Source: DATELY01 sp035276085
Lineage (GTDB): Bacteria; Pseudomonadota; Gammaproteobacteria; Steroidobacterales; Steroidobacteraceae
Assembly: GCA_035276085.1 (NCBI GenBank)
Contig: DATELY010000012.1
Location: 1-36,027, forward strand
DNA: 36,027 bases
Reading direction: 5' to 3'
Made by a program: the position numbers and the translations under genes. This document shows positions 23,066-31,821 of the stretch, piece after piece. Position 1 is the stretch's first letter. The number at the start of each line of letters is the position of its first letter. Below the pieces are notes generated by a model. The model saw only the letters and a program-made list of their open reading frames with translations. It was not told the DNA's origin and ran no database searches.

Positions 23066-23205
23066 GCATTACATTCATGACATCAGTTCAGCAATTTCCC
23101 CGGGACTTGGTGAGGCTCGCTGCACCGCAGCAGCTAAATAACTGAAGCGGCTGAAGATATTCTCCAGGATCACCCGCCGACTCAGCCGGGTGCGCAGCCG
23201 TTGAT

Positions 23206-24114
23206 TTATTCCCCGACGACGGTATTTGGGAAGAGCCCTGCCAGGAAATCAATGAATGCCTTGAGCTTGGCTGCGGGTTGGCGATCACGTGGGTAGACCA
23301 CCGACACCGGCCAGTAGGCGCCCTCATTCCAATCCTCGAGTACCGGGCGCAGCAAACCCGCCCCGATGTGGACTTCGACGCTGAAGCGCAGCACGCGAAT
23401 GAAACCGGCACCGCTGACGGCTGCCGAGCTCGCGGACTCAGGATCGCTGAAGGACAGGCGGTGTGCCGGGGTGATCACGTGTTGCTGTCCCTGCTTGCGA
23501 AAGATCCATTCGCGGAACTGGCCGGTTCCGACCTTGAACAGGCCGATGCAGCTGGCCGGATCCAGATCCATCGGCGTGGGCGGCACGCCGACCTCGGCGA
23601 TGAATTCAGGCGAGGCGCATGTGACGCCGCGGAGGTTTGCGACCCGCCGGGCGACCAGCGTGGAATCGCTCAAGTTTCCGATTCGAATGGCGGCATCGAA
23701 TCCGGCTGCCACGATGTCCGGAGTCTGGTCCGTCATGCTCAACTGCAGCGATATCTCTGGGTACTGCTCGAGAAAGCGCGGCAGTGCGGGCACCAGGACG
23801 AGCCTTCCCAGGGACAGCGGCACGTCCAATCGGAGACGCCCACGCGCCGCGCCCCGCGCCTCGGCCAGCTCGCTCTCCGCTTCGTCCAGGCGATTGAACG
23901 CGTCACGGCAGCGCTCGTAGAAAGCGCGCCCGTGGTCCGTCAGGCTCAGCGAACGCGTGGTGCGGTTGAGCAGCCGCGCGCCGAGACGGTCCTCGAGACG
24001 CGTGACCGCCTTGCTCATCGCCGATTGCGACATGCCGAGCGTATCCGCAGCGGCCACGAAGCTTTTTGCCTCGACCACCCGGAGGAATGCGACGATGTCA
24101 CCGTAGTTGTTCAC
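23206..24114 (-). CDS. LysR-family transcriptional regulator (CrgA-like)
   Basis: A 302-residue LysR-type regulator. The winged helix-turn-helix occupies about residues 1-65 (FLRVVEAKSFVAAADTLGMS, QSAMSKAVTRLEDRLGARLL, NRTTRSLSLTDHG). A periplasmic-binding-protein-like effector domain follows. The DNA-binding half resembles the large CrgA/YafC-type subgroup often paired with a divergent oxidoreductase gene. GTG at 24114 is the start. It is divergent from the NmrA-type gene (219 bp between start codons) and also sits upstream of, and on the same strand as, the efflux operon, so either could be its target. The effector is unknown. Confidence 0.93.
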   Translation of the reverse strand: MNNYGDIVAFLRVVEAKSFVAAADTLGMSQSAMSKAVTRLEDRLGARLLNRTTRSLSLTDHGRAFYERCRDAFNRLDEAESELAEARGAARGRLRLDVPLSLGRLVLVPALPRFLEQYPEISLQLSMTDQTPDIVAAGFDAAIRIGNLSDSTLVARRVANLRGVTCASPEFIAEVGVPPTPMDLDPASCIGLFKVGTGQFREWIFRKQGQQHVITPAHRLSFSDPESASSAAVSGAGFIRVLRFSVEVHIGAGLLRPVLEDWNEGAYWPVSVVYPRDRQPAAKLKAFIDFLAGLFPNTVVGE

Positions 24115-24333
24115 GCCCGCGTCGAGACCTTATGCCAGTAGACCGCTGACCGATTCTTGCTTGCCGGGGCGGCATTGAGGCGCCATTGTAGGGTCGTATT
24201 CTTGAACAAGCGTCAGGAAAGTAGTGCGAAGGCCAACATTTACCCGAAGCGGGCGGAAACGTAATGTATGGCACGCAAACCGCACTCCGTTCGCCCCAGG
24301 CGACGGCTCATTTTCGGGGGAGCTGCAAGTTTC

Positions 24334-25200
24334 ATGCTGCTGATAGTCGGAGCAAACGGCCACGTTGGCAGGGCCGTCGTCAGTGAGCTGGCCGGACAAG
24401 AACATCCGCTGAGGGCGTTTGTTCGCAATCCGGGCAAGTTCGATATTCGCGCGCCGAACGTCGACATTGCCGTGGGCAACCTCTCCGACGTCGGCTCCGT
24501 GCAACGCGCCTTGGAAGGTGTCGACACCGCGTTCCTTGCATCCACATTCGATCCCAGTCTCCCTGATCTGCAAATTCGTTTCATCGAGCTGGCCAAGGCG
24601 GCCGGCGTGCGCCGCATCGTACAGTTGTCGGGCACTGGCGCCGATATGCATCGCTGTTGTGTTCGCGCCTTCAGCTGGTACGGCCAGGTGGAGCGCGCCC
24701 TGCTCGCCAGCGGCCTGCAGCACACGCGTCTGCGTCCCACCTTCCTGATGCAGATCCTCCTCAAGGATGCTCACAGCATCGCAACACAAGGCGTGATTTG
24801 CGGGCCGTATCGCAATGTGCCCTGGCTGTGGGTGGATGCGCGCGATGTCGCAGGCGTTGCGGCGGCGGCACTGATTGACGATCGGCACGCGGGTCAGATC
24901 TATGCGATCACCGGTGCCGAAGCCCTTACGTTTGCCGATCTGGCCGCGCGACTGGCTGTCGTTCTGAACAAGCCCGTGCGCTACCACGATATCACTGCGA
25001 ATGAGATGCGCGGTCGGTTGCAGGCCGCCGGAACGCCCCCCGCGATGATCGCTGCCGCGTTGGAAATTTGGGACGCCTATGTTTCCGGCTTCCTGCGCAT
25101 CGAGCCCACCTCCGTTGTGAACGACATCACCGGCCGCGTACCGCGCAGCGTGGAAGAGTTCCTCATCGACTACCGCGATACTTTCCTGCGGGCAGCGTAA
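24334..25200 (+). CDS. NmrA/SDR-a-type NAD(P)-binding protein
   Basis: A 288-residue Rossmann-fold protein of the atypical short-chain dehydrogenase (NmrA, NAD(P)H-binding) group. It begins MLLIVGANGHVGRAVVSEL with the GxxGxxG dinucleotide motif, then VRNPGKFD and a DLSD-like loop (VAVGNLSDVGSV in variant form). It contains IVQLSGTGAD, then YGQVERALLASGLQHTRLRP and WVDARDVAGVAAAAL. No classical YxxxK catalytic pair is evident, so it may be a redox sensor or a reductase of unknown substrate. ATG at 24334 is chosen because it starts the Rossmann strand directly; GGAG lies 11 bases upstream. It is divergent from the LysR gene, a common regulator-target layout. Confidence 0.87.
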   Translation: MLLIVGANGHVGRAVVSELAGQEHPLRAFVRNPGKFDIRAPNVDIAVGNLSDVGSVQRALEGVDTAFLASTFDPSLPDLQIRFIELAKAAGVRRIVQLSGTGADMHRCCVRAFSWYGQVERALLASGLQHTRLRPTFLMQILLKDAHSIATQGVICGPYRNVPWLWVDARDVAGVAAAALIDDRHAGQIYAITGAEALTFADLAARLAVVLNKPVRYHDITANEMRGRLQAAGTPPAMIAAALEIWDAYVSGFLRIEPTSVVNDITGRVPRSVEEFLIDYRDTFLRAA

Positions 25201-25264
25201 GCACCAGACTCGATCTGACCACAACACGACCGCAGACGACGGTCCCCGTGCGGTAGGGAACAAG

Positions 25265-25279
25265 CGCGCTACGAGCGCG
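25265..25279. other. Short hairpin after the NmrA-type gene
   Basis: CGCGCT-ACG-AGCGCG is a perfect six-base stem with a three-base loop between the NmrA-type gene and tamA. It could attenuate read-through, but the following bases are not a T-run, so terminator activity is uncertain. Confidence 0.3.
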
Positions 25280-25316
25280 TCCTCTCCTGATGGAACGACA
25301 TACCTGACGCTGCGCG

Positions 25317-27089
25317 ATGAACTCGCGGACTTGCAACGCTTCCTCGCGACCACGGCAGCGCTGGACCCAGCTGATTCCATTGCTTTCGCTCACACTCCTG
25401 AGCGCGGTGGCTCACGCAGCGAAGGTCAAGGTCACGATCGAAGGCCTGGAAGGCCCGCTCAAAGATGCCGCCGAAGCCAACGTGACCTTGAGCGAGTACA
25501 AGGACCGCGATGTCTCGCCCGCCGAAGCGCGGCGCCTGTTCGAATCCGGTGACAAGGAAGTGCGCAAGGCGGTGGAGCCCTTCGGCTACTACCAGGCACA
25601 GGTCGAGAGCCAGTTGCGCAATCCCGATCCCGATACGTTCGAGGGCGTCTACAAGGTCAAGCTGGGGGATCCCGTCGTCGTGCGTGAGTCGCACGTGGAA
25701 GTCCGCGGCACTGCCAATGAGCTGGACGTCGTCAAAGAAGCGCTGAAGGCGTTCGCGCCCAAAGTCGGCGATCGGCTCGATCACGGGCAGTACGAAGCAA
25801 ACAAGGCACTGATCGACTCGCGCTTGAAGACCGCTGGCTATCTCGACGCGAAGATGACGCAGCGTCGCATCGAAGTCAGTCGCGCGAACAACTCCGCGAG
25901 CATCGACCTGGTATGGGATGCCGGCGAGCGCTACCGCTTCGGACCGGTGCGATTTCCAGACGTGCAGATATCGCCGAAAGTATTGCCCAAGTACATCCCA
26001 TGGCGTGAAGGCGCGTATTACTCGACCGATCTTCTGCTGACCATGCAGCAGCGGCTCGTCGATGCGGACTACTTCTCTGCTGTCTCCGTGCAGCCCGCGC
26101 TCGAAGAAGCCAAAAACGGCGTGGTGCCCATCGAGGTCGTGCTCGTCCCGGCGAAACAAACGGTGTACTCGGCGGAAGCGTTCGTCAGCACGGATACCGG
26201 CCCCGGCGTCCGACTGGGCATCGAGCGACGTTGGGTGAACGACCGCGGCCACAAGCTCGGCGGCGAGATCGAGTACTCGCAACGGCTGGAGCAATACGGG
26301 CTGCACTACCGCATCCCGAAGCCGGGCAAGCAGAACAGCATGTACACCTTCGCCACGGGCTATCGCGACGAGGAGACCGACACGAGCCGCTCGCGTACGG
26401 CGCGCGTGGCAGCAACGCTGACCACCGAACGCTGGCACGGCTATACACGCTCGCTCGGTCTGCAATTCCTGAAAGGCGATTTCGAGATCGCAGACGAGCA
26501 ACACAATTCGACGTTGCTCTTCGCGGACGGCATGCTCACCCAAAAGCGCGCCGACGATCTGCTGTTTCCGCGCAAAGGCTACTCTGTCCTGTATGGCCTG
26601 CGCTTCGCACCCAAATCGCCGCTCACGGATACGACCTTCGCTCAGGTTCGAGCCGAAGGAAAATGGATCAGGGCAGTCAGCAAGAAAGGACGCGTGCTGT
26701 TGCGCGCCGCGGGCGGCGCGATGGCGGTACGAAACTTCGATGATCTGCCGCCTGAGCTGCGCTTCTTCGCGGGCGGCGATCGTTCGGTACGCGGCTTCGA
26801 CTACCAGGCGATCGGCGAAGTGAACGGCAGCGGCGGCGTCATCGGTGGCGAATACCTTGCGGTCGGGAGCGCCGAATACGAGCACTATTTCGTGCCGAAC
26901 TGGGGCGCAGGTGTGTTCGTCGATGCGGGCGACGCATTCAAGTCTTCGTTCGATGCGAATGTGGGCACCGGCATCGGCCTGCGCTGGCGCTCGCCCGTGG
27001 GACTCGTGCGCCTCGATGTGGCGCGAGCCGTGGTCTCGGACCTGAAGCAGGAGTACCGCGTCCACCTCGTGATCGGACCGGACTTGTAG
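25317..27089 (+). CDS. tamA: Translocation and assembly module subunit TamA
   Basis: Outer-membrane Omp85-family protein that works with TamB in outer-membrane assembly and envelope lipid or protein transport. The 590-residue precursor has a Sec signal peptide cleaved probably after AHA (residue 34). POTRA domains follow (about 35-270, starting KVKVTIEGLEGPLKDAA), then a 16-strand beta-barrel. The Omp85 loop-6 signature appears as GGDRSVRGFDYQAIG and the C-terminal strand as RVHLVIGPDL. Length matches known TamA. The ribosome site before ATG at 25317 is weak, but the signal peptide supports this start. tamB starts 12 bp after its stop, forming the classical operon. Confidence 0.95.
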   Translation: MNSRTCNASSRPRQRWTQLIPLLSLTLLSAVAHAAKVKVTIEGLEGPLKDAAEANVTLSEYKDRDVSPAEARRLFESGDKEVRKAVEPFGYYQAQVESQLRNPDPDTFEGVYKVKLGDPVVVRESHVEVRGTANELDVVKEALKAFAPKVGDRLDHGQYEANKALIDSRLKTAGYLDAKMTQRRIEVSRANNSASIDLVWDAGERYRFGPVRFPDVQISPKVLPKYIPWREGAYYSTDLLLTMQQRLVDADYFSAVSVQPALEEAKNGVVPIEVVLVPAKQTVYSAEAFVSTDTGPGVRLGIERRWVNDRGHKLGGEIEYSQRLEQYGLHYRIPKPGKQNSMYTFATGYRDEETDTSRSRTARVAATLTTERWHGYTRSLGLQFLKGDFEIADEQHNSTLLFADGMLTQKRADDLLFPRKGYSVLYGLRFAPKSPLTDTTFAQVRAEGKWIRAVSKKGRVLLRAAGGAMAVRNFDDLPPELRFFAGGDRSVRGFDYQAIGEVNGSGGVIGGEYLAVGSAEYEHYFVPNWGAGVFVDAGDAFKSSFDANVGTGIGLRWRSPVGLVRLDVARAVVSDLKQEYRVHLVIGPDL

Positions 27090-27101
27090 GGGCGCGCGCG
27101 C

Positions 27102-30100
27102 ATGAAATGGCTTCGTTGGATTGGGCTCGGTGTGCTGACGGTGATCGCGCTGATCGCCGCGACACTTGCCTGGATGCTCAATTCGCAGTCAGGCACGACG
27201 GCCGCGCTCTCGCTGGCGCAACGGGTCATGGGCGACAAGCTGCGTATCGAACGCGTCGAAGGCACGCTGGCCGGCCCGCTCACCTTGCACAATTTGAAGT
27301 TCGGCGATCCCACGGAGGGCACGGAACTCTCTGCACAACTCATCTTCGTCAACGTCAGGTTGATGGATCTGTTGCACATGACCGCACACGTAAGCGATGC
27401 GCAACTGCGGGGCATCGTCGTGAACTCCCGGCCCACGAAGGAACCGGAGCCGCCCTCCGCCGAGCCTTTCACGCTGGAACCGCCGCTCGACATCGTCATC
27501 GATCGCCTGGGCGCGAGCGATGTGAAGATCTTCAACGCAGACGCTGCCGTGCTCGAGATCAGCAAGGCTGCCTTTCAAGGCAGCTGGACGGATGCAGGCG
27601 TGGCGGTCAAACAGCTCGACGTGCGCTCGCCGCAAGGCGAGGTGCACTTCGTTGCCAACGTGCGCCAGGACCGCGTGTATCTCGGCGACGGCCGCGGCAG
27701 CTTCAAATGGCAGGTGGGACAGCTCGACTATCGCGGCACGCTCAACGCCGAAGCGAAGGGCGATGACGCACACATCGCGTTGCGGCTGAGCTCGCCCATG
27801 CGCGCGCAGCTGAACGCCGCGCTCAAGCAGACGAAGTCGCTGCCCTGGCGCTTCGACTTGAACGTGCCCGTCTTCGATCCGCGTGAAGAGCTGATGCCGG
27901 ACACTGCCATGCAGACGCTCGGCGCCACATTCGCGGGCGAAGGCTCGTTCGAATCGGGACGCGTCACGGGCGAGTTGATCGTCGATGGCAACACACTGCA
28001 CATCCAGCCGCTGCGCTTCTCCCGGAATGAACGCCAGCTCGATATCGACGGCACTTTCCGCATCAACGATGCACGCGGCGCACTGCGCGCGGCGGGGCAC
28101 GTTCGCACCGATCAGCAACCGGCCACGGCCAACGTCCAGCTCGATTGGGATGAGCTCGTGATCCCCGATAAATGGGCGGGACAGGTGCTGCACACGCGCG
28201 GCGATGTTCACTTCGACGGCAATGCGGAGAAGTTCGCAGCCCAAGGCAATTTCGCCCTGGGACCGCCGCGACAACTGGCGAACATCGCATTCCGTGCCGA
28301 TGGCACGCCGAACACCATTCGCCTGCACCAGTTCGATGTCGTACAGCCGAATGGACGCCTCGCGACGAAGGGCACGGTCGATCTGAAACCAGACCTCGGC
28401 TGGGACATGAAGGCGCAGGCCACTCGCTTCGATCCCGGCGCATTCGCCGCCGGCTGGAAGGGTGAGCTGAACTTCGACCTGACGAGCACCGGTCGCATCA
28501 CCGACCAGGGACCGCAAGCCAAACTGGCATTGCAGGACTTGAACGGCCGCCTGCGAGGCCGTCGGCTCGCCGGTAGCGCCGATCTCCAAGTCACACCCGA
28601 CAAGGTGCTCGCCGGTGTGCTCGATCTGAGCTCCGGCCAAAGCAAGGTGCACGTTGAAGGCACGCGCAGCACAGCGATGAATGCACTCGTCTTGCTGGAC
28701 GTCGCATCGCTGAACGACTGGATACCGGACTCGAACGGCCGCATCGACGCGCGCTACACGATCACCGGGCGTTGGCCCGAGCTGAAGATCGCCGGCAAGG
28801 CTTCAGCGAGTGAACTGCTGTTCGCAAACACACGCGCAGCAACGCTCACCGTCGACCTCGACGTGACGAATCCGACCAACCCTTCGGGCACGGCACGCGT
28901 GGCGGCCACGGAGTTGTCGTCGGCGGGATTCATCTTTCACCGCTTGAATACCGACTTCTCGGGCAATCGGGCGGCCCACCGACTGGCATTGAGCGCCGTC
29001 GGCGAGCCCCTCGACACGGACGTCGTCTTGCAGGGCGGCTTGAAAGACGGAACGTGGAATGGCGAGCTGCAAACATTGATGCTGGACGTCGAACGAGCGG
29101 CTCATCTCACGCTGCGTGAGCCCGCCCGGATCGCCTACTCAGCCGCAGGCACGCGTATCTCCAACACCTGTTTGCAGGATGGCCAGATCCAGCTGTGTGC
29201 TGCCGGCGAGATGCATCCCGACGGCTCCCTGCAAGCACGTTATTCGCTACACGACGTGCCGCTCGCGCTGGCCAACGTGCTCGCGCCCACCTTGCCCATC
29301 GCGCTCGAAGGCACGCTCCAGGGTGAGGGCGACATTCGCCGCGATGCGCAAGGTGCGTTGTTCGGACGGGCGGAGATTCGCTCGCCCACCGGTCAGCTCG
29401 CGCAACGGTTGAGCGATGAAGGCGATGAGAAGCAAACGCTGCTGCGCTACGACGACCTGGTTCTGGCGGCCACCTTGTCCGGACCCGACGCGCAGGCGAG
29501 CGTGCGCGCACGGCTCGACGAGCGTGGCAGCCTGGATGGTCAAGTGTCGCTGAACGGTCTCGATCAGGCACTCACGCCACTGCGTGGCCAGGTGAGCCTC
29601 GGCCTGCCCAGCCTCGCGCCCGTCGCGCTGTTCGTGCCGCAACTTGCCGAGCTGTCGGGCGCGGTGGATTCGCGCATCGGCATCGCCGGGACGGTGCAGG
29701 AACCAAAACTCTCCGGTTACGTGCGCGCCAACGATGTTGCCGCGGATGTACCCGCCTTGGGCCTCCATTTGAAAGAAGGCCGTCTCGAAGCAGCGCCACG
29801 CGAAGATGGCACCGTGCGTCTGTCCGGCCGCATCGCCTCGGGGGATGGCGATGTGCAATTCGATGGCAATGCAACTCAGGAAGGCATGATCCACGTGAAC
29901 GTGAGCGGCAAGAAGTTTCTCGCTGCCGATATTCCCAGCGCCAACGTGCTCGTGAGCCCTACCCTCGAGTTCGTACGCAACGAAGAGGGCATGAAGCTGA
30001 CGGGCGAAGTCGAAGTGCCCAAAGCGAAAGTGAACCTGCAGAAGCTCCCGCGCGGCGGCAAGAAAGTGCAGCAGGCCTCTTCCGATGTCGTCGTCATCGA

Positions 30101-30854
30101 CGAGCATACGACCGAACAGGAAGTCGCCTCGACTCCGCTCGTCGCCAACATCACGGTCATCCTGGGCGAAAAGGTCGAGATCACCGGCTTCGGCTTGCAA
30201 GCCCAAGTCCAGGGTCGACTCGGCGTGCGCGAGATGCCCGGTCAGCCGACCACCGGATCGGGAGAAGTTCGCATCCAAGGTCAATACAAGGCGTATGGCC
30301 AGGATCTCACCATCAAGCAAGGACAGATCCTCTTTGCCGGCACTCCGATCGACAACCCGCGCTTGAACATCGAGGCCGTGCGCGAGATCGACGAACAGGA
30401 TGTCACTGCCGGATTGCGCATCACCGGCACGGCACAGGCGCCGCAACTCACTGTGTTTTCCGATCCGGCGATGGGTGAATCGAATGCGCTGGCATACCTG
30501 GTCACGGGCAAGCCCCTCGATCAGGTGGGTCAGGGCGACGAAGACAGCGGCATGCTGCAGTCTGCGGCCCAATCGCTCGGAACGGCCGCCGGAGGCCTGC
30601 TTGCCAAGAACATCGGCAAGCGGCTCGGCGTGGATGAGGTGAGCGTGCAGGAGAGCGAAGCGCTGGGCGGCGGCGCGGCGTTCACGGTCGGACAATATCT
30701 CTCGCCACGACTGTTCCTCAGTTATGGCGTCGGTCTGTTCGAGCCCGGCGAAGTGATCACGATGCGCTACAAGCTCTCCAAGGCCCTGGCCCTGCAAGCC
30801 GAGCGGGGGCCCGTCGATACCCGCGCCGGCTTGCGATACAAGATCGAGAGGTAG
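27102..30854 (+). CDS. tamB: Translocation and assembly module subunit TamB (AsmA-like, DUF490)
   Basis: Very large (1250-residue) envelope-spanning protein with a single N-terminal inner-membrane helix (about residues 5-27, WIGLGVLTVIALIAATLAWM). A long beta-groove built of repetitive strands follows, ending in the C-terminal TamB (DUF490) domain (about 930-1250). The end domain shows QGRLGVREMPGQPTTGSGEV, then IQGQYKAYGQDLTIKQGQIL and NALAYLVTGKPL, with a final strand LSYGVGLFEPGEVITMRYKL. It partners TamA and, by analogy with AsmA-like proteins, probably conducts phospholipids between membranes. It belongs to the tamA-tamB operon and is of normal length with no disruption. Confidence 0.95.
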   Translation: MKWLRWIGLGVLTVIALIAATLAWMLNSQSGTTAALSLAQRVMGDKLRIERVEGTLAGPLTLHNLKFGDPTEGTELSAQLIFVNVRLMDLLHMTAHVSDAQLRGIVVNSRPTKEPEPPSAEPFTLEPPLDIVIDRLGASDVKIFNADAAVLEISKAAFQGSWTDAGVAVKQLDVRSPQGEVHFVANVRQDRVYLGDGRGSFKWQVGQLDYRGTLNAEAKGDDAHIALRLSSPMRAQLNAALKQTKSLPWRFDLNVPVFDPREELMPDTAMQTLGATFAGEGSFESGRVTGELIVDGNTLHIQPLRFSRNERQLDIDGTFRINDARGALRAAGHVRTDQQPATANVQLDWDELVIPDKWAGQVLHTRGDVHFDGNAEKFAAQGNFALGPPRQLANIAFRADGTPNTIRLHQFDVVQPNGRLATKGTVDLKPDLGWDMKAQATRFDPGAFAAGWKGELNFDLTSTGRITDQGPQAKLALQDLNGRLRGRRLAGSADLQVTPDKVLAGVLDLSSGQSKVHVEGTRSTAMNALVLLDVASLNDWIPDSNGRIDARYTITGRWPELKIAGKASASELLFANTRAATLTVDLDVTNPTNPSGTARVAATELSSAGFIFHRLNTDFSGNRAAHRLALSAVGEPLDTDVVLQGGLKDGTWNGELQTLMLDVERAAHLTLREPARIAYSAAGTRISNTCLQDGQIQLCAAGEMHPDGSLQARYSLHDVPLALANVLAPTLPIALEGTLQGEGDIRRDAQGALFGRAEIRSPTGQLAQRLSDEGDEKQTLLRYDDLVLAATLSGPDAQASVRARLDERGSLDGQVSLNGLDQALTPLRGQVSLGLPSLAPVALFVPQLAELSGAVDSRIGIAGTVQEPKLSGYVRANDVAADVPALGLHLKEGRLEAAPREDGTVRLSGRIASGDGDVQFDGNATQEGMIHVNVSGKKFLAADIPSANVLVSPTLEFVRNEEGMKLTGEVEVPKAKVNLQKLPRGGKKVQQASSDVVVIDEHTTEQEVASTPLVANITVILGEKVEITGFGLQAQVQGRLGVREMPGQPTTGSGEVRIQGQYKAYGQDLTIKQGQILFAGTPIDNPRLNIEAVREIDEQDVTAGLRITGTAQAPQLTVFSDPAMGESNALAYLVTGKPLDQVGQGDEDSGMLQSAAQSLGTAAGGLLAKNIGKRLGVDEVSVQESEALGGGAAFTVGQYLSPRLFLSYGVGLFEPGEVITMRYKLSKALALQAERGPVDTRAGLRYKIER

Positions 30855-30882
30855 GCAACGACCTTCTCTTCCCTCATGCTCT

Positions 30883-30903
30883 GTGTGATCTTTGCAATCA
30901 CAC
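30883..30903. promoter_or_regulatory. Perfect 7-bp dyad upstream of the ackA-linked LysR gene
   Basis: GTGTGAT (30883-30889) and ATCACAC (30897-30903) are exact reverse complements with a seven-base spacer, ending 22 bp before the LysR start codon. It looks like an operator, most simply for self-control by that LysR protein. The outer TGTGA/TCACA halves resemble CRP sites, but their nine-base separation is not the CRP spacing of six. Confidence 0.5.
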
Positions 30904-30925
30904 CTCCACTCCGGATTCTCAGGCA

Positions 30926-31816
30926 ATGCGTTTCGACCTGATCGACCTGCGACTGTTCCTGCATGTTGTCGAAGCCGGCAGCATCACGGCGGGCGCAGAA
31001 CGCATGCATCTGGCATTGGCCGCGGCGAGCGCGCGCATCCGCAACATGGAGGAGACGCTCGGCACGGCGTTGCTGGAACGTGAGCGCCAAGGTGTATTGC
31101 CCACGCCCGCCGGGCACGCTCTCGTGAGGCACGCGCGCACGATCCTGCACGATGTCGAAAGCATGAAGGCGGACCTCGGCCAGTATGCGGAAGGCTTGCG
31201 CGGTCACATCCGTCTGCTGTCGAACACGAACGCCCTCACGGAGTTCCTGCCGGAGCTGCTGAGCCGCTTTCTGTCGACGCATCGCAACGTCAACATCGAG
31301 CTGGAAGAACGCCTGAGCGATGAGATCGTCACCCTCGTCGCCGACGGCAAGGCCGACGTCGGCATCGTCGCCGGAACGACGGATCTCACCGGACTCGATG
31401 TATTCCCGTTCCGCACCGATCGCTTCGTGCTCGCCGTCAGTACGCAGCATCCGCTGGCGCAGGTCGAGCGCATCTCGTTCGCCGACGTGCTCGACGCCGA
31501 CTTCGTCGGCCTCGATCGGGCGAGCGCACTGCAGCGCTTTCTCGACAACAAGGCCGAGCGGCTTGCACAACGCCTGAAACTCCGGGTGCAATTACGCAGC
31601 TTCGATGCCGTCTGCCGCATGGCCGAATACAACGTCGGCATCGGCGTGGTGCCGCAATCCACCGCCACGCGCAACGCCAAGACCATGGCCATCCACATCG
31701 TCCAGCTCACCGACGACTGGGCGGTGCGCGAGCTGATGATCTGCGTGCCGCAACGACGCACGCTGCCGAGCTACGTGCGCGAGCTGGTGGACCACCTGCG
31801 CGTCGCCTCCGGCTAG
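30926..31816 (+). CDS. LysR-family regulator linked to acetate kinase
   Basis: A 296-residue LysR-type regulator. The N-terminal helix-turn-helix (FLHVVEAGSITAGAERMHLA, then LAAASARIRNMEETLGTALL) is followed by an effector domain. Blocks such as ELEERLSDEIVTLVADGKAD and FRTDRFVLAVSTQHPLA are typical. It is separated from ackA by only 5 bp on the same strand, so the two are almost certainly co-transcribed. This is unusual for LysR genes, which tend to be divergent from their targets. A perfect dyad lies just upstream (30883-30903). The effector might be an acetyl-phosphate-related metabolite or sugar phosphate, but nothing in the sequence shows that. Confidence 0.92.
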   Translation: MRFDLIDLRLFLHVVEAGSITAGAERMHLALAAASARIRNMEETLGTALLERERQGVLPTPAGHALVRHARTILHDVESMKADLGQYAEGLRGHIRLLSNTNALTEFLPELLSRFLSTHRNVNIELEERLSDEIVTLVADGKADVGIVAGTTDLTGLDVFPFRTDRFVLAVSTQHPLAQVERISFADVLDADFVGLDRASALQRFLDNKAERLAQRLKLRVQLRSFDAVCRMAEYNVGIGVVPQSTATRNAKTMAIHIVQLTDDWAVRELMICVPQRRTLPSYVRELVDHLRVASG

Positions 31817-31821
31817 GGCGA

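Noticed and set aside
23171..23192. Terminator after the LysR gene (CACCCG/CGGGTG stem)
   Set aside because: A six-base stem with no adjacent T-run on the minus strand; too weak to call.
30884..30902. Possible CRP (cAMP receptor protein) site: TGTGA and TCACA halves
   Set aside because: The halves are separated by nine bases rather than the six of CRP sites; it is kept only as a generic dyad upstream of the LysR gene.
29247..30926. Long open frame antisense to tamB
   Set aside because: No recognisable protein pattern; tamB on the plus strand explains the region fully. Similar antisense frames over tamA and the middle of tamB were rejected for the same reason.
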